From NCBI RefSeq assembly GCF_000003815.2, contig NC_049989.1, positions 21,719,820 through 21,783,819 on the forward strand: 64,000 nt of DNA, read 5' to 3'. A model generated the notes under the pieces. The model worked only from the letters and a program-made list of their open reading frames with translations. It searched no databases and was not told where the DNA came from. This document shows positions 16,526 to 28,345 of this stretch, piece by piece. This DNA comes from Branchiostoma floridae. Taxonomy: Eukaryota; Chordata; Leptocardii; Amphioxiformes; Branchiostomatidae. The position numbers were made by a program, and so were the translations under genes. How positions within the stretch are numbered: the stretch's first letter is position 1; each line of letters starts with the position of its first letter.

Positions 16526-19500
16526 TGGTAATCGTGACTCTCCTGACCTCGGTTTGAGGAAGAAAGGACTGCATATAGCGCACATAAACATCTGCAGTCT
16601 CCGTAACAAGGTGAGTGAAGTGGAACACTTACTCAACAACAACAACCTGCACATTCTCGCCGTGAGCGAGACTCACCTCGACTCCAGTGTCTTAGACGGT
16701 GAGGTTCAGACTCTAAACTACAACTTTCACCGACTCGACAGAAACGGGAGAGGAGGAGGGGTTGGGCTCTACGTCCGGAGTCACATACCAAACAAAATCC
16801 GCAGTGACTTAACCGTGCCTGGTATTGAAACTCTCTGGGTGCAAGTACACTTGCCCTTCTCTAAACCGATACTGATTGCCGTTGTTTATAGACCCCCCAG
16901 TGCTGACAGGGCATACCTTGATTCTCTTCTATTGAGCATGGAAAGTGCAAGCAGAGAGGGCATGGAAATCTGTATGTTGGGGGATTTCAACATTGACTGG
17001 AACAATAGATCCTCTCTGCAAGAGGATTTTTGTAACGCAGCTAGGTCGTGCAACTTGTATCAAGTCGTAGATGTACCCACTCGCAAGTGTTCAAACAGAC
17101 ATGGACATATGTCACATATGCCACATGTATCGACCTCATCTTCGTTACGTCACCTGAGAAGTACAATAGAGCCAACACAAAATGCTGGGGATGTACTGAC
17201 CACGACATTGTGCACATTACAAAAAAACACCAAACTACCAAAGCAACCACCTCGATCGGAGTTCAAAAGGAGTTACAAAGGATTTAATTCTGCGGACTTC
17301 ATCAGTGACATTGCGAGCCTTCCATGGGATCTTGTTGAACTGTTTGAGGATGTGGACGACGCTTTAGATGTATCCATGCTTCTCTTCAACACAGTGGCTG
17401 ACTTCCACGCTCCTGTTCGACGCTTCACAGTCCGCGCTAACTCCGCACCTTGGCTGGATGCAGAGTTGAGGGAGGCCATGGCCATGCGGGATGAAGCTAA
17501 AACAGCAGCTGATCTTTACGGCTTACCTTCTGACAGGGAGATCTACAAGTAACTCAGAAACTATGTAGTTAAGTTAAACCGGAAGAAAAAGGAACACTAC
17601 TTCAAATCTAAGATGTCTGAGAATTCAAATGATCCAAAATATGTATGGAAGTTAACTAACTGATTATTAGGTTAAGTGTCAATATCCAACATGTGTGGAA
17701 GTGAATGGCCAGAACATAGTTAAACCTCGTCAAATTGCCAACTACTTTAATGATTATTTCATGACTAAAACCGACACTCACAGGAAAAACCTGGAGTCTC
17801 AAAACGCACCTGTCACTGTCCCTATTGATCAACAAATTATGTCGGATAAGTCATGTTGTTTTCAGTTCCACCCAGTCAGTGATGATGAGATACTTAGGTT
17901 ACTGTTAGACATACCGATGTCATCCACATGTGGTATTTATCAACTCGAAAACGAATTAGTTAGATTGTCAGCTGTGTATATTGCATCACCTGTAAGGCAT
18001 ATTTATAATCAGTCACTTATGAGCAGCTGTTTTCCTAGCCAATGGAAGAGAGCTAAGGTGTGCCCCTTACCTAAGAACACCAGAAAACCACTGACCGGTA
18101 ACAACAGCAGGCCTATCAGCCTACTGCCTAGTTTGAGTAAGGTATTGGAAAAAGTTGTACACAATCAAATCTGGCAGTATGCAGCACTGAATGATATTGT
18201 AACACCTTTCCAACATGCCTATAGACCAAATCACTCCACTACTACTGCTTTATTACGAATGGCGGATGATTGGCTCTCCGCTATGGATAAAGGCGAAATG
18301 GTAGGGGTTGTTTATATCGACTTCAGTGCCGCATTCGATTTAGTTGACCATGAGCTCTTGTTGGCAAAATTACAATCCTATGGTTTCAATTCAGGCCCTT
18401 TAGCTTGGATGAGAAGTTATCTTCATGCCAGAACTCAGGTAGTGTATATTAACGGGCACTTTTCGGAACCATCTGTACTTGAATGTGGCGTTCCCCAAGG
18501 AAGTTGTTTAGGCCCCCTTATTTTCACACTTTTCACTAATGATTTACCTTTGTCAGTTTCAAATAGCACAACTGAAATGTATGCAGATGATACAAGTATG
18601 TACAAAGCCGCTAAGTCCATTGCTGAGATTGCTGCTGTCTTGCAGCCTGACCTCAGTAAGATTGTAGAATGGGTAAAGAACAACAAACTTGTGATGAATG
18701 TCCTTAAGACTAAGTGCATGCTTTTTGGATCTCCTCGAAAACTGACTCTTTTACCTTCAACCTCACTGAATTTGGTTATTGGAACTAGAAGTATTGAACA
18801 GGTGAAAGAGAAAGTTTTGTTGGGGCTACACCTGGATCAGTCACTTACATGGGATTTGCATATCAATCATGTTGTTGCCAAACAATCAAGGAATATCGCT
18901 CTTGTGAGAAGGCACGCATGGGCCATGTCTCATGAAGTCTGCAAGGTTGTTTTATGCGCACTTGTATTATCAGTAGCACAGTACTGTCTCCCAGTTTTAG
19001 CAAACATGTCTGAATCAAATGCTCGAAAGCTCCAGGTTGTACAGAACAGAGCCTGTAGATTGGTGCTTAAATGAATGTCCACTAGAAACACATGTTAAGC
19101 AAATGCATTCAGATTTGGGTTGGCCCATGGTACGAGAAAGATTCGCCATCAGCACATTCAGATTTACAGCTCCATCGTCCCTGTCCATTCTACCCACACA
19201 TATTCAACTAGATTATCCAACTCCTTCAGTTTTAAAGTACCTAAGCCAAAAACAAACTCAAAAAAGCGAACTTTTCTCTACCGTGCCATCAGTATTTGGA
19301 ATGACCTACCAACATACATCAAATCCCTGTCCAACATCTCACGCTTTAAAAAGGAAATGTATCAAGTCTTCTCAAGCCAATAGTTTTTTTAATGATTGTG
19401 TATCTATTATTATCTGTTTGTATATATACATGTACGTTTGTGTATACATTTGCGTTTGTTTGTGCATGTTTCATTGTTTCATATGAACCCTGGTAGACTA

Positions 19501-19545
19501 GCCCTAAATAGGGCTAAAGGGTATCGGAATAAAGGAATAAAGGAA
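16526..19545 (+). mobile_element. Non-LTR retrotransposon inserted in the TLR B tail
   Basis: It begins just after CCGGAACGGA of the tail and ends before GGAACATTCCGG. The order is apurinic-type endonuclease (HINICSLRNK, SETHLD, VVYRPP, GDFNID; TDHDIVHI in a shifted frame), then reverse transcriptase (PISLLPSLSKVLEK, IDFSAAFDLVDH, VPQGSCLGP, YADD), and a C-terminal FLYRAISIWNDLP region in yet another frame. The 3' end has an AATAAAGG short repeat. In-frame stops at 17552 and 19074 and frameshifts near 17100 and 19080 make it inactive. It fits the CR1/L2/Jockey group. No first open frame precedes the endonuclease. Target duplication is 3-4 bases at most. Confidence 0.88.
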
Positions 19546-19829
19546 GGAACATTCCGGAACAACAGGCACTAGCTCCGGCAGGGGACATTGTTGAAGTGCA
19601 AGTTCATGGCCCATTGCAGGACATTCCGGAACAGCAGGCAAAAAGGCCGGAACCGAACATTCCGGAAAGACAAAAACAGCCTCCGTTTGGAAACATTCCG
19701 GAGCTGCAACAAAAGGCCTTGGTAGAAGACATTGTGGTAGTGAACATCCATTGTCCTATTGGGTACATCCGGGAACAGAAGGCGCGCGATCCGGCTGAGA
19801 ACCGCCAGAGACCGGAGGAGCAGGCACAA

Positions 19830-20045
19830 GATCCGGAACGGAGCATTCCGGAACAGCAGGCACAAGCTCCGGAACGGAGCATTCCGGAACAGCAGGTACA
19901 AGATCCGGAACGGAACATTCCGGAACAGCAGGTACAAGATCCGGAACGGAACATTCCGAAACAGCAGGCACAAGATCCGGAACGGAGCATTCCGGAACAG
20001 CAGGCACAAGCTCCGGAACGGAGCATTCCGGAACAGCAGGCACAA
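19830..20045 (+). repeat. Six tandem 36-bp tail repeats in TLR B
   Basis: Six head-to-tail 36-base units encode 12 residues each, consensus [12 protein letters not shown] with D/A, N/S and V/A variation. They are open in the tail frame. Other TLRs carry from one to three full units plus partial ones. At DNA level each unit keeps GGAACATTCC or a near form. Confidence 0.9.
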
Positions 20046-20069
20046 GCTTTCTATTACTCAAGGTTGTAG

Positions 20070-20439
20070 ATAACCCTGATCTCTGATTTTTCAATAAGCC
20101 TGTCTTGCAATGTTGACTACAGACATTTTGGTGGTGTATTTGAGTTTTAGTTTTATCTTGAAATCTTGAATGACTGCACGTCCTTTGACACTTCTGCTGT
20201 GTTGTCATATCTGTTCGCATTGTTTAAGAAGTAATAAGAATTGTATATAATTTTACTTTAGTTTGTTTATTGTTTAGTTTCTCTTGTTTCTTTTTTCTAT
20301 TCTGTGTCAATCATTCTGTACACTGTATAGCAGTATGTTAAGCACGTATGTGTGCGCCTACCCTGTATAAATAAAATGAATAGATAAATGTTGTAGATGG
20401 TGTGTTTACATTCGAAATATCAAAACTTTGAATAAACAG
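20070..20439 (+). other. 3' region of TLR B with polyadenylation signal
   Basis: Non-coding. It contains ATAAATAAAATG at about 20366 and AATAAACAGTTGTGTC at 20431, the counterpart of the AATAAACGG signals after other copies. The last 40 bases match unit text at 325-360. Confidence 0.45.
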
Positions 20440-20954
20440 TTGTGTCGTGGTCATGAATGAATCATGAAAGATAATTGCTGAGTATCTGTGTTCAACTCAC
20501 TCACTCACTCCGTCGAGCTCGCCCGGAATCTTCCCATGACTACTTGTCTCCATAACTCTCAGTCGTCCATCGCTGCAGGTAACTTGTGTATGGATCACAG
20601 AGTTCGGCAAAAGGGGATAATTCTACAGTAGAGTCAGTCCTCTGGAAGGTTAACATTTCCCCCTCACTGCAGGCAAATCTCTGCCGTGGCCAAAATATTC
20701 TCCTCTAGCAAAATATTCTGACCATATTCCGGTAAAGACTAACGTTGTGGTGAGAGCTCATGGCACCAGTGTTGCAACATTCGCAACGCATCGCTCAGCG
20801 ATAGGTGCCCGGCAAAATTAATTCTTTGGTCGTACTTTTGAGACATACAAACTTATTTTTTGTTAAATACGTGGACAATTCATAGCTACTTCTGTCATAT
20901 TTTCCAAATATACAGTTTATTGGACTCGGTTGATTTATCCAGTGGGACCCGATC

Positions 20955-21008
20955 ATGCAAATAACGAGTATGCAAATAAGCATATTACCGCGTCACAATT
21001 ATGCAAAT
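20955..21008 (+). promoter_or_regulatory. Octamer-site cluster (unit C)
   Basis: Three exact ATGCAAAT sites at 20955-20962, 20970-20977 and 21001-21008, with the same spacing as in unit A. Confidence 0.45.
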
Positions 21009-22529
21009 CCTAGAATGAGAAGCGGGTCGATGTACACACCAACGCTCAAACAGGCAAACAGACATATACAACGCGATTTAAACTGTTGCGTCAAATATGT
21101 CAAACAAATTATTCATAGCAAGTGTTTATTATTTAGTTCAAGTCATATAAAGCTCTGTTGTAAAAGGTATAAAATGTTCACTGTTACGAGTGCCATGTGT
21201 ATGTAACAGTTGTATTTTTTGTTAAAATAAAGCCATCAAGCACCAGATTAGATGTGTGAAGTACAGGAAGTCTGTTTTGAATTTCAGCATGAATAATTCA
21301 TGTCAAAATTTAGAGTGTCCCTGGGCAGCGTTCTACAAAAAAGACTAGGGGTGGTAGGTTTTTGGTAGGCTCGGATGGGCAACCGAGAAGACAGCATTGT
21401 TTCCCTATAGGCCTAAGGTATTCAAGAAGTTGAAACACGCTTTGGCCTTGTTGGGAACTCATGACAGTCTGTCTAGCGAGACAAACACCTTTACCCATGC
21501 AGTACCTGCGTGTCCGGACGAGGAAACGCTTAACGCATGGGCTGCTGTTCGGTACGTGATTAACAACACCCGTCACCCCAGCAGACTATATATGACCGCC
21601 TGCGGTCAATATGAACCATGGTAAAATCCTTTTACATCCAAACAGAAGGGGCCGCTAAAAGCGCAGAACGGAACAAAGAAACGCAGGTGCCAGTCTTGTG
21701 AGCAGGCCGCAGACCGTTGGGTGTTTTAGACGATAAACGGCCGTCCCAGCTAAAGAAATTTGGTTTGTAAACTTCCTACTTTCTGAAAGGGCTATTTACA
21801 GTGCTTTTGTACAGTACAGTACAGTACCGTACTTGGGGGGGGGGGGGGGGCACTATCATAGACTGTTAGACCCGTTACAGATTTCCTGGCGCAGATCTAG
21901 ACGTGACACTCGCTCTAAGCTGTACACTAAGAGGACAATTCTTAAGGAACTTTTCATGTTTTTTATCTTTTTCATCTGAACTTTGAAACTGCTGATTGTT
22001 GTGTATGTATGTCAAAGAGTGCGTGTGTCAAAGAGTGTGTGTTTTACAACTGCTTTTGATGGTGAGTTTAGGGCACAGGCACATGATTTATGTTCCGGCT
22101 CAGGACGATATGGTCTTTTAGCTCTCAAATGTGACATCGACACGTTCCGGAGCTCTTTTGAACGCCGGCTACACTCCGATTAGGTCAAGTTGGACATCAC
22201 AAAAATAAGTGAACGATTAAAACAGTGAACAGACCCTGTGTTTTCTGATCGAATTTAAAAAAAAAACGTATTCGAGGATATTTCGTAGCATAGTAACCGT
22301 TGAAACACGCATTAATTTCTGGTGGAATTTTCGTAAATTAAAAACAAACAGCTGAATTACTAAGATACGTGATACGTCATCAAAACACACACCATCGCGT
22401 AGCTGGCACCTGCGTGTCGTGACGAGGAAACATTAAGTCCAGACTTCCTCATTAGCGGCATGAGGGACAATGGTGTCACACTTCCCACAGAACGTGGCGA
22501 CGTGTGCGGTATACATTTCAGACAGAGCG

Positions 22530-22668
22530 GAACAAGGAAACGCAGGTGCCAGTCTCGTGACTGTGAGCCGCCCGCAAACTGACGGGTGTTCCAGACGAGA
22601 GACGACCGTCCCTTCCGCGCCACCCCCAACGACGGTTCAGCTCTTCTCACAGACATTTTTCTGAGCAG
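22530..22668 (+). other. 5' exon module of TLR C
   Basis: CAGGTGCCAGTCTCGTGACT, then CCGTCCCTTCCGCGCCACC, GGTTCAGCTCTTCTCACAGA and TTTTTCTGAGCAG followed by GTGAGT, the best donor consensus of all the modules. Pairing with the acceptor at 24046 gives an intron of about 1.38 kb and a short leader before the ATG at 24076. Confidence 0.55.
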
Positions 22669-23739
22669 GTGAGTTCTAAACCTTTTTAATATTTCGAATT
22701 AGTTCTGTACCCTCTATGCACGTGTACTGGGTGGATGGGGTCGAGAAGGGGGGGGGGGAGGCGTGACCGAGCGTAGACTGGAACAGAGTAATATTTTCAG
22801 TAGAGCATTTATTTCTTTGCACTGCTGCAAGACAACGTGCATCAACGTTTCACGGCACACACCGATAACGTCACACCTGCTTCCCTGTAACTTGTGGTAT
22901 CCAGTATTAGCACTTTCGACTTTCGACACTATCACTTCATTTGTAGTATGAATGGACGTCATGTTTCCTGATATCTTTTAAAGTCATCGTGTCAAATAAA
23001 TATTCATATCAACGTAAGAGATACGATAAAAAATATAAATGCACTGTGTTTCACGGAGATACGGTAACGCTTCAATGAACCTGACTAGGCTAGGCCGCCT
23101 TGGAATATTGACATTCGCACAACACGGTCCGAGTCTAAAAGAAAATTCCTCTGAGAGCAAACTTTGCGTAGCAGCGTTGGTTCACTTCAATCTGTTTTTT
23201 CGTCACGCTTGAGTTGCTCCAAAAACAGGTATATTGACCCGATCATGTTTGCAGTACGATGGGTGGAGAAAGTGGCAATTAAGCAGTTGAAAGGCCCATG
23301 TTTGGCGCCCAGACTGGCTGGTATGCGTAAAATAAGTATCTGAACCACTACAGCTTTCTAAGAGCCTCTGTTTCCTTGTCACTTGAGACAAACTCGAAGG
23401 TACCTTTGAGACCACACTTGCGGCTACGGCTTGTGTAATTGTAAGATTTCAGAAGACCAAAGAAGAAAATCACTTTTAATGTATTCTGAGGTTAAAAAAA
23501 GCTAATTCGTTCATGTGTGATGAAGACATTTGGTCGGGGTGGCAGGAAATGGCGAACCAGCATAAACTGCATTTAGGAAAGGTTTTAGTAACCTAGTCTC
23601 AAAAGTCAGTTCCAACGTTAGCGTACAAATTTGCATAGTTAATATAATGACACGTACTACGTAATGATATACTACAGAATTATTTCAACCGCGATTGAAA
23701 ACACAACGGAACTCCCCCCCCCCCCTCTCTCTCTCTTAG

Positions 23740-23920
23740 GCCTACGTCACATTTCCTACCCGGGGCCCGGCCGGGTTGTTTGCGTAAATTTATGCCAATA
23801 GATATGCATAGTGCTGAAGAATCATTTTCGGTCCGTTTTTTTTTTGTGTGCCTTTTATGTCATACTTATCTTTCTTGAAAGCTGCACGGCCGGGCCCCTT
23901 TGTGGAAATGTGACCTTAGC
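23740..23920. mobile_element. Small MITE with GC-rich terminal inverted repeats
   Basis: The left end GCCTACGTCACATTTCC with GGGGCCCGGCCGG (23740-23775) is inverted at the right end as ACGGCCGGGCCCC with GGAAATGTGACCTTAGC (23885-23920). The roughly 110 bases between have no coding potential. The paired ends fit a non-autonomous DNA transposon; the superfamily is not clear. Confidence 0.6.
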
Positions 23921-24075
23921 CTTACTGTGAAATAAAGTCCCTCCTTGGTCCCGAAACGAATCAGCAAATATCTCCATTGTGCCAGTGCATGATTTCACTG
24001 ATTAGCTTATGAACGATGTTACATACTAGATTTCAATTTTCCTCAGGTTGACGCAACTCCACAGAACAGATCGAC

Positions 24076-27000
24076 ATGGAGTCTAAACCCGGTCTTCTCG
24101 CAGTCTACTTAGCTGTGGTTTCCACGCTCATCACCCAACATGGACGGGTTAGAGGACAACTCTCCCCACCTGTGTGTCAGACCTGGAACTCCACAACTGT
24201 GGTGTGTGCAGGGGAGTATGATCAATACCTGCAACTAACCCGCGCGCCTCTAAGGCAAGTACCGCCCGGCATCCCCGAGTCTGTCATCACCTTGGATCTA
24301 AGCAACAACAACATCACTGTACTGTACAGCGGCTCGTTTAGTGGGTTAAAAAACCTAAAATCTTTACACTTGTTTGGCAATAGTCTACATACTGTCGAGG
24401 TTGGTGCGTTTGCTGGGTTATCTAATCTAAGGTATTTAGATCTTAGAGTGAAAAATATCAGCAATTTACCGGATCACATTTTTGATCCTTTGGCGTCATT
24501 AAAAATTCTGAAGATACAGGAAGTTAGCCATGACATACAGGAAAACCAAAATACCACCATCAGAAGAGTAAACAGCGGAAGTGGATTCTTACAGCGACGC
24601 CAACTGTGGGCACCGCTGTTCAACCTTAACAAACTGGGTCTCTACAATCTAACAAGATCCAGTGACCTCTACTTTGGGCGTGTATTTAGAAATCTGCCTA
24701 ATCTAGACAGTATAGAAATAAAGTTATATTATGACTATTCCCTCAGTGTTGAAATGTTCCAGCCGCTATTACTAACTCTGAAAGATTTACTCACTGTGTG
24801 TACGTTGATGTACGGCGGGCGCCGTTGTTCGATACATGTAGAGCCCGGTCTGCTGAAGTCACTCACACATCTGCAGACGTTGAACGTCCTCCATACAAAA
24901 TCCGACATTCTGAACGTTCTGCCTGAACTCCGACACACGCAGATTCAGGAGTTGGCGTTTGGCTGGTCGGGATTTGGTCTTTACAACATAACATCTGATA
25001 CACTAGCGGGACTAAAAGGTCTAAAATACTTAAAATCTTTGCTTTTAGACATTACAACCATTGAAGTCATAACAAATGACTCCTTTGCGGGTCTGTCACA
25101 TTTAGAACGACTGGACTTACCTGGTGTGGACAGCTGCTTGATTCAGGATGAGAATAATCATTACTGTACCTACGTCGGGAAGACTTTATATTTACAGAAC
25201 AGGGCGTTCAGGGGACTGTCCTCAATCACTCACCTTAACTTGAGATGGAACGTAGTTTCTGCTTTATCAAAAGACTTGTTTAAAGATCTGACCTCACTCA
25301 CACATCTTGACTTAACAGAAAACGAAATTTCTACTTTATCAGCTGGCGCGTTTGAAGTACTGAACTCTCTGACATACCTAAACTTAAGCCATACCAACGT
25401 AAAAGCCGACTTAGTTCAATTTCCGGAGACCTTGGACTATCTTGATCTCAGTTACAATAACTTAGACGATGAAACACTCCAACACTGTTCCTACGGCGGT
25501 TTGAAACACATAAATCTTCTGAATTTGAGTCATAATGCACTGACATATATACCTTGTAACCCTTGTTTTCCTTGGAATATTATTGTGCTTGATTTACAGC
25601 ATAACGAAATTACATATTTCTGTTTGTTATGCTTCATGGAGAATTTACGATACCTTGACATTTCTAACAATTTTATCAACTCAGACTATGTTTATATATG
25701 TGAAACTTTAGAAACGCTTCTGGTAGATAACAATAGATTGATAGATTTTCCTCAAATTTGGCGGCCAACAAACCCCTCAAAGACGACAAAGCTAAAAACT
25801 TTGATTCTTTCTCATAACCAAATCAAGCGTATCGAAACCGGACATATCCCAGTGTTGGTCCAGCTGGAACATCTAGATCTCAGTCATAACGCCATCAACA
25901 CCGTCATGCCTTCCGCCTTCCGTGGACTATCGCGGCTGAGATTCCTGGATCTTAGCAACAACAATATACAGTATATAGCAGAGATGACATTTCAAGGTTT
26001 GGGCAACCTCACACACTTAAACCTGACTGCTAACAAGATAACTGTAGTTGGGAACGCTTTTCTCCGTTTGTACGGGTTGAGGCACCTGAATCTTAGGAGC
26101 AACAGGCTAACAGTCTTAAATCAAACAACACTAGGCCCAGTTTTCAACCGGTTAGACACTATCGATGTTGCAGACAACCCGTTTGTGTGCGACTGTAGCG
26201 TACTGTGGTTTGTTGAGTGGGCCAACAAAAAATACGACAGGGTAGCGAACTTGTACAACCCTTATCCTGACGTTGGTGCAGACTACACGTGTTCCCGTCC
26301 AGTAGAACTGAGCGGAAGACGTTTGATAGACGGGTTGGTCCAGACACAAGCCAACGACAGAGAGGATCCATTAAAACGTACGTTCTTTGAAACAGTCTGT
26401 AACCCAGGATTCCAACCAAACCGCCTCCTGGCTTGTGTGCTCGCCTCTTCCGGTATCTTCGTCGCCATGATGACCATTTTCCTGGTGGACTACCACATCG
26501 GCCGTGTTCAGTACTACCTGTGGATGTTGGCCAAGTGGAGGAGACCGAAGATTGGCGAAGTAGAAAACCAAGAGCCGCCCAGATACACGCACGATGCATT
26601 TATTGCCTACAACAACCAGGACGTCATGTGGGTTGTACATGAAGCAATAGAGAATCTGGAACCTGACTATAGTCTGGTCATACACGAGAGGGACTTTGCA
26701 GTCGGTGCTCCCATTGTGGAAAACATCGCGGATGCCGTGGAAAACAGCCGGAGAACCGTCTGCCTCATCACCAGGAACTTCCTGAAGAGTAAATGGTGCG
26801 AGTACGAGTTTCAGATGGCCCAGTACAACATGTTTGAGGAGGGGGGAGGGAGGCGTCTCATCCTGGTGTTTCTGGAGAAGATTCCTGACAGGATGCTGAA
26901 ACGGTTCCGCCATCTGAACGCCGTGATGAAGAGGGACACGTACCTGACGTGGCCGGACGACGTGCGGAAAAGGCCGCTGTTCTGGAGGCGGCTACGAGAC

Positions 27001-27369
27001 GCTCTGGGCGATCCTCTACCCCGTGACCCAGAGCCTCAGCAGCAGGTACAAGATCCGGAACGGAACATTCCGGAACTGCAGGTACAACATCCGGAACGGA
27101 ACATTCCGGAACAGCAGGTACAAGATCCGGAACGGAACATTCCGGAACGGCAGGCACAAGATCCGGAACGGCTGGTACAACATCCGGAACGGAACTTTCC
27201 GGATCAGCAGGTAGAAGACCCGGACCAGCCTCCGGTAAGGAACATTGTGGAAGTGCAGGTGCATGCCCCCATGCGGAACATTCCGGAACAGCAAGAGGAA
27301 TTTATATTACCAGAGCCAGACGACCTGTGGTTTGGAGATGGGGATGATGTGCCCCTCCTACCTCTGTAG
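24076..27369 (+). CDS. Toll-like receptor C
   Basis: Intact 1097-residue TLR. Signal peptide about 1-28, Cys cap ([16 protein letters not shown]), LRR region to about 700, single LRRCT ([15 protein letters not shown]), membrane segment about 784-806, TIR about 835-972 ([24 protein letters not shown] at 969-970). The tail of about 118 residues is the longest of the intact copies. It holds three full 12-residue units, a shortened DPERLVQ unit, [12 protein letters not shown], and ends [14 protein letters not shown]. The TIR and membrane region is nearly the same as in A, E and F, while the LRR region differs widely. The start ATG lies 30 bases after an acceptor at 24046. Expected to be a surface or endosomal receptor with MyD88-type signalling; ligand unknown. 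Confidence 0.93.
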   Translation: MESKPGLLAVYLAVVSTLITQHGRVRGQLSPPVCQTWNSTTVVCAGEYDQYLQLTRAPLRQVPPGIPESVITLDLSNNNITVLYSGSFSGLKNLKSLHLFGNSLHTVEVGAFAGLSNLRYLDLRVKNISNLPDHIFDPLASLKILKIQEVSHDIQENQNTTIRRVNSGSGFLQRRQLWAPLFNLNKLGLYNLTRSSDLYFGRVFRNLPNLDSIEIKLYYDYSLSVEMFQPLLLTLKDLLTVCTLMYGGRRCSIHVEPGLLKSLTHLQTLNVLHTKSDILNVLPELRHTQIQELAFGWSGFGLYNITSDTLAGLKGLKYLKSLLLDITTIEVITNDSFAGLSHLERLDLPGVDSCLIQDENNHYCTYVGKTLYLQNRAFRGLSSITHLNLRWNVVSALSKDLFKDLTSLTHLDLTENEISTLSAGAFEVLNSLTYLNLSHTNVKADLVQFPETLDYLDLSYNNLDDETLQHCSYGGLKHINLLNLSHNALTYIPCNPCFPWNIIVLDLQHNEITYFCLLCFMENLRYLDISNNFINSDYVYICETLETLLVDNNRLIDFPQIWRPTNPSKTTKLKTLILSHNQIKRIETGHIPVLVQLEHLDLSHNAINTVMPSAFRGLSRLRFLDLSNNNIQYIAEMTFQGLGNLTHLNLTANKITVVGNAFLRLYGLRHLNLRSNRLTVLNQTTLGPVFNRLDTIDVADNPFVCDCSVLWFVEWANKKYDRVANLYNPYPDVGADYTCSRPVELSGRRLIDGLVQTQANDREDPLKRTFFETVCNPGFQPNRLLACVLASSGIFVAMMTIFLVDYHIGRVQYYLWMLAKWRRPKIGEVENQEPPRYTHDAFIAYNNQDVMWVVHEAIENLEPDYSLVIHERDFAVGAPIVENIADAVENSRRTVCLITRNFLKSKWCEYEFQMAQYNMFEEGGGRRLILVFLEKIPDRMLKRFRHLNAVMKRDTYLTWPDDVRKRPLFWRRLRDALGDPLPRDPEPQQQVQDPERNIPELQVQHPERNIPEQQVQDPERNIPERQAQDPERLVQHPERNFPDQQVEDPDQPPVRNIVEVQVHAPMRNIPEQQEEFILPEPDDLWFGDGDDVPLLPL
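27052..27216 (+). repeat. Tail repeats in TLR C
   Basis: Three complete 36-base units (27052-27159), a 21-base unit encoding DPERLVQ and one diverged 36-base unit. The 21-base form equals the 36-base unit minus 15 bases and also appears in E as DPEQQVQ, which suggests unequal exchange within the array. Confidence 0.8.
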
Positions 27370-28345
27370 CCACTAGTGTACTTCTTTGTTTCCAAAGCAA
27401 AGTTGAACTCAAATGTCCGGGACAAAAAATTGATAGCAATTACCAATAGCTGGTAAATTGGTAAGATGGTAAGTTGAAGAAAGTTCATGGTAGTTTGCTT
27501 TTTTTTTCTGTCGTGAGATTGTCCCAAGGCAAATTATTCTTAATTTCCAAGACAAATAGAACTTACCCAAATTTGATAGAAACCCGATAGAACTCGTTAC
27601 TCGGTGAGCAGTCTATCATAAGTTGAAGAACGTTTATGGTGCCACCCGTCTCTGATAAGGGGTTGTTGTAAAGGCCCTGGTGTTAATGGATTACCGCGTT
27701 TGGTTCAATTTTCTGTGACCTACACTGTATCATTAGATTTTTCGTTGGCATACTACCCTATTTGTGTGATTTGTTTTATGTTGAAGAGTTAACTATTAAT
27801 GGGGATTTCGACTTGTGTACATATGTCCTAAATTCTGTGTCATTGTCTATTGTATCAATATGTAAGTTGCACCATTAATTTTGATTCTGGTGTGATGTGA
27901 ACCGCTAGTTTTTGTAATTTGATATCAAGGGAAGGTTCTTATGTGAGATTCAAAACGAGGCCGTTAATACTCTGGTTAATAATCTTAGTGATGATTGTAC
28001 TGTTGTAACTTTGTATATGTACTATAACCTGATTTTAACACCATATTGTTATCTATTTCGGATACACTTATGTTATCTTTTATTGTTTGGTAAGTAGGAT
28101 TTTAAGGTTTATTTTGTATCAGTGTTTTTAGTTTATAGTGGACTGAACGAAAGAGTAAACCACAGAAACAAGTTTGCACTGTTTGTATAACCTGGTTGTA
28201 ACAAGATATCATTGATTTCATATTTACTCGTGTTAGCTTTTATTGCTTAGTTAGCAGAATTTGTAGTAGTTAGTAGAATTTGAAGGTTTATCTTGTATTT
28301 CTATTTTGTAGTCATTAGTTGTTCAAAGGAAAGAAATAATAAAAT
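27370..28345 (+). other. 3' UTR of TLR C
   Basis: Non-coding and T-rich, with an AATAAA at 28338-28343. The first 700 bases are recognisably related to the regions after A, D and E (for example GTTGAAGAACGTTTATGG and TGTGATTTG text). The C-terminal relic present in those is not recognisable here. Confidence 0.5.

Larger units (their letters stand above)
13626..20069 (+). pseudogene. Toll-like receptor B, broken by deletions and a retrotransposon
   Basis: The start context and signal peptide match the other copies. The first frame runs 13626-15089 and covers the N-terminal LRRs. Compared with C, an LRR block of about 60 residues is missing near 14965. A deletion at about 15088 then joins LVD to a later LRR in another frame. 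The second frame (about 15092-16525) holds the last LRRs, LRRCT, membrane segment, a complete TIR domain (RDFAAG box 2, FW box 3) and the tail start. A retrotransposon (16526-19545) interrupts the tail. The tail then continues to 20069 in the same frame, once the element's 3020 bases are discounted, with six tandem 12-residue units. The conserved [13 protein letters not shown] end is absent; it ends FYYSRL. A full receptor cannot be made without rescue; a TIR-only product is conceivable. Confidence 0.85.
20440..24046 (+). repeat. Intergenic unit preceding TLR C
   Basis: No protein gene is recognised. It is homologous to 800-4246 and 55860-59687 over its first half: CTCCGTCGAGCTCGC block at about 20508, octamer cluster, GTGTCCGGACGAGGAAACGC at about 21509. 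It has a decayed module near 21655-21745 and a good 5' exon module ending 22668. A G-run (21835-21850), a second G-run (22750), a MITE (23740-23920) and a splice acceptor TTTTCCTCAG ending 24046 complete it. Confidence 0.75.
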
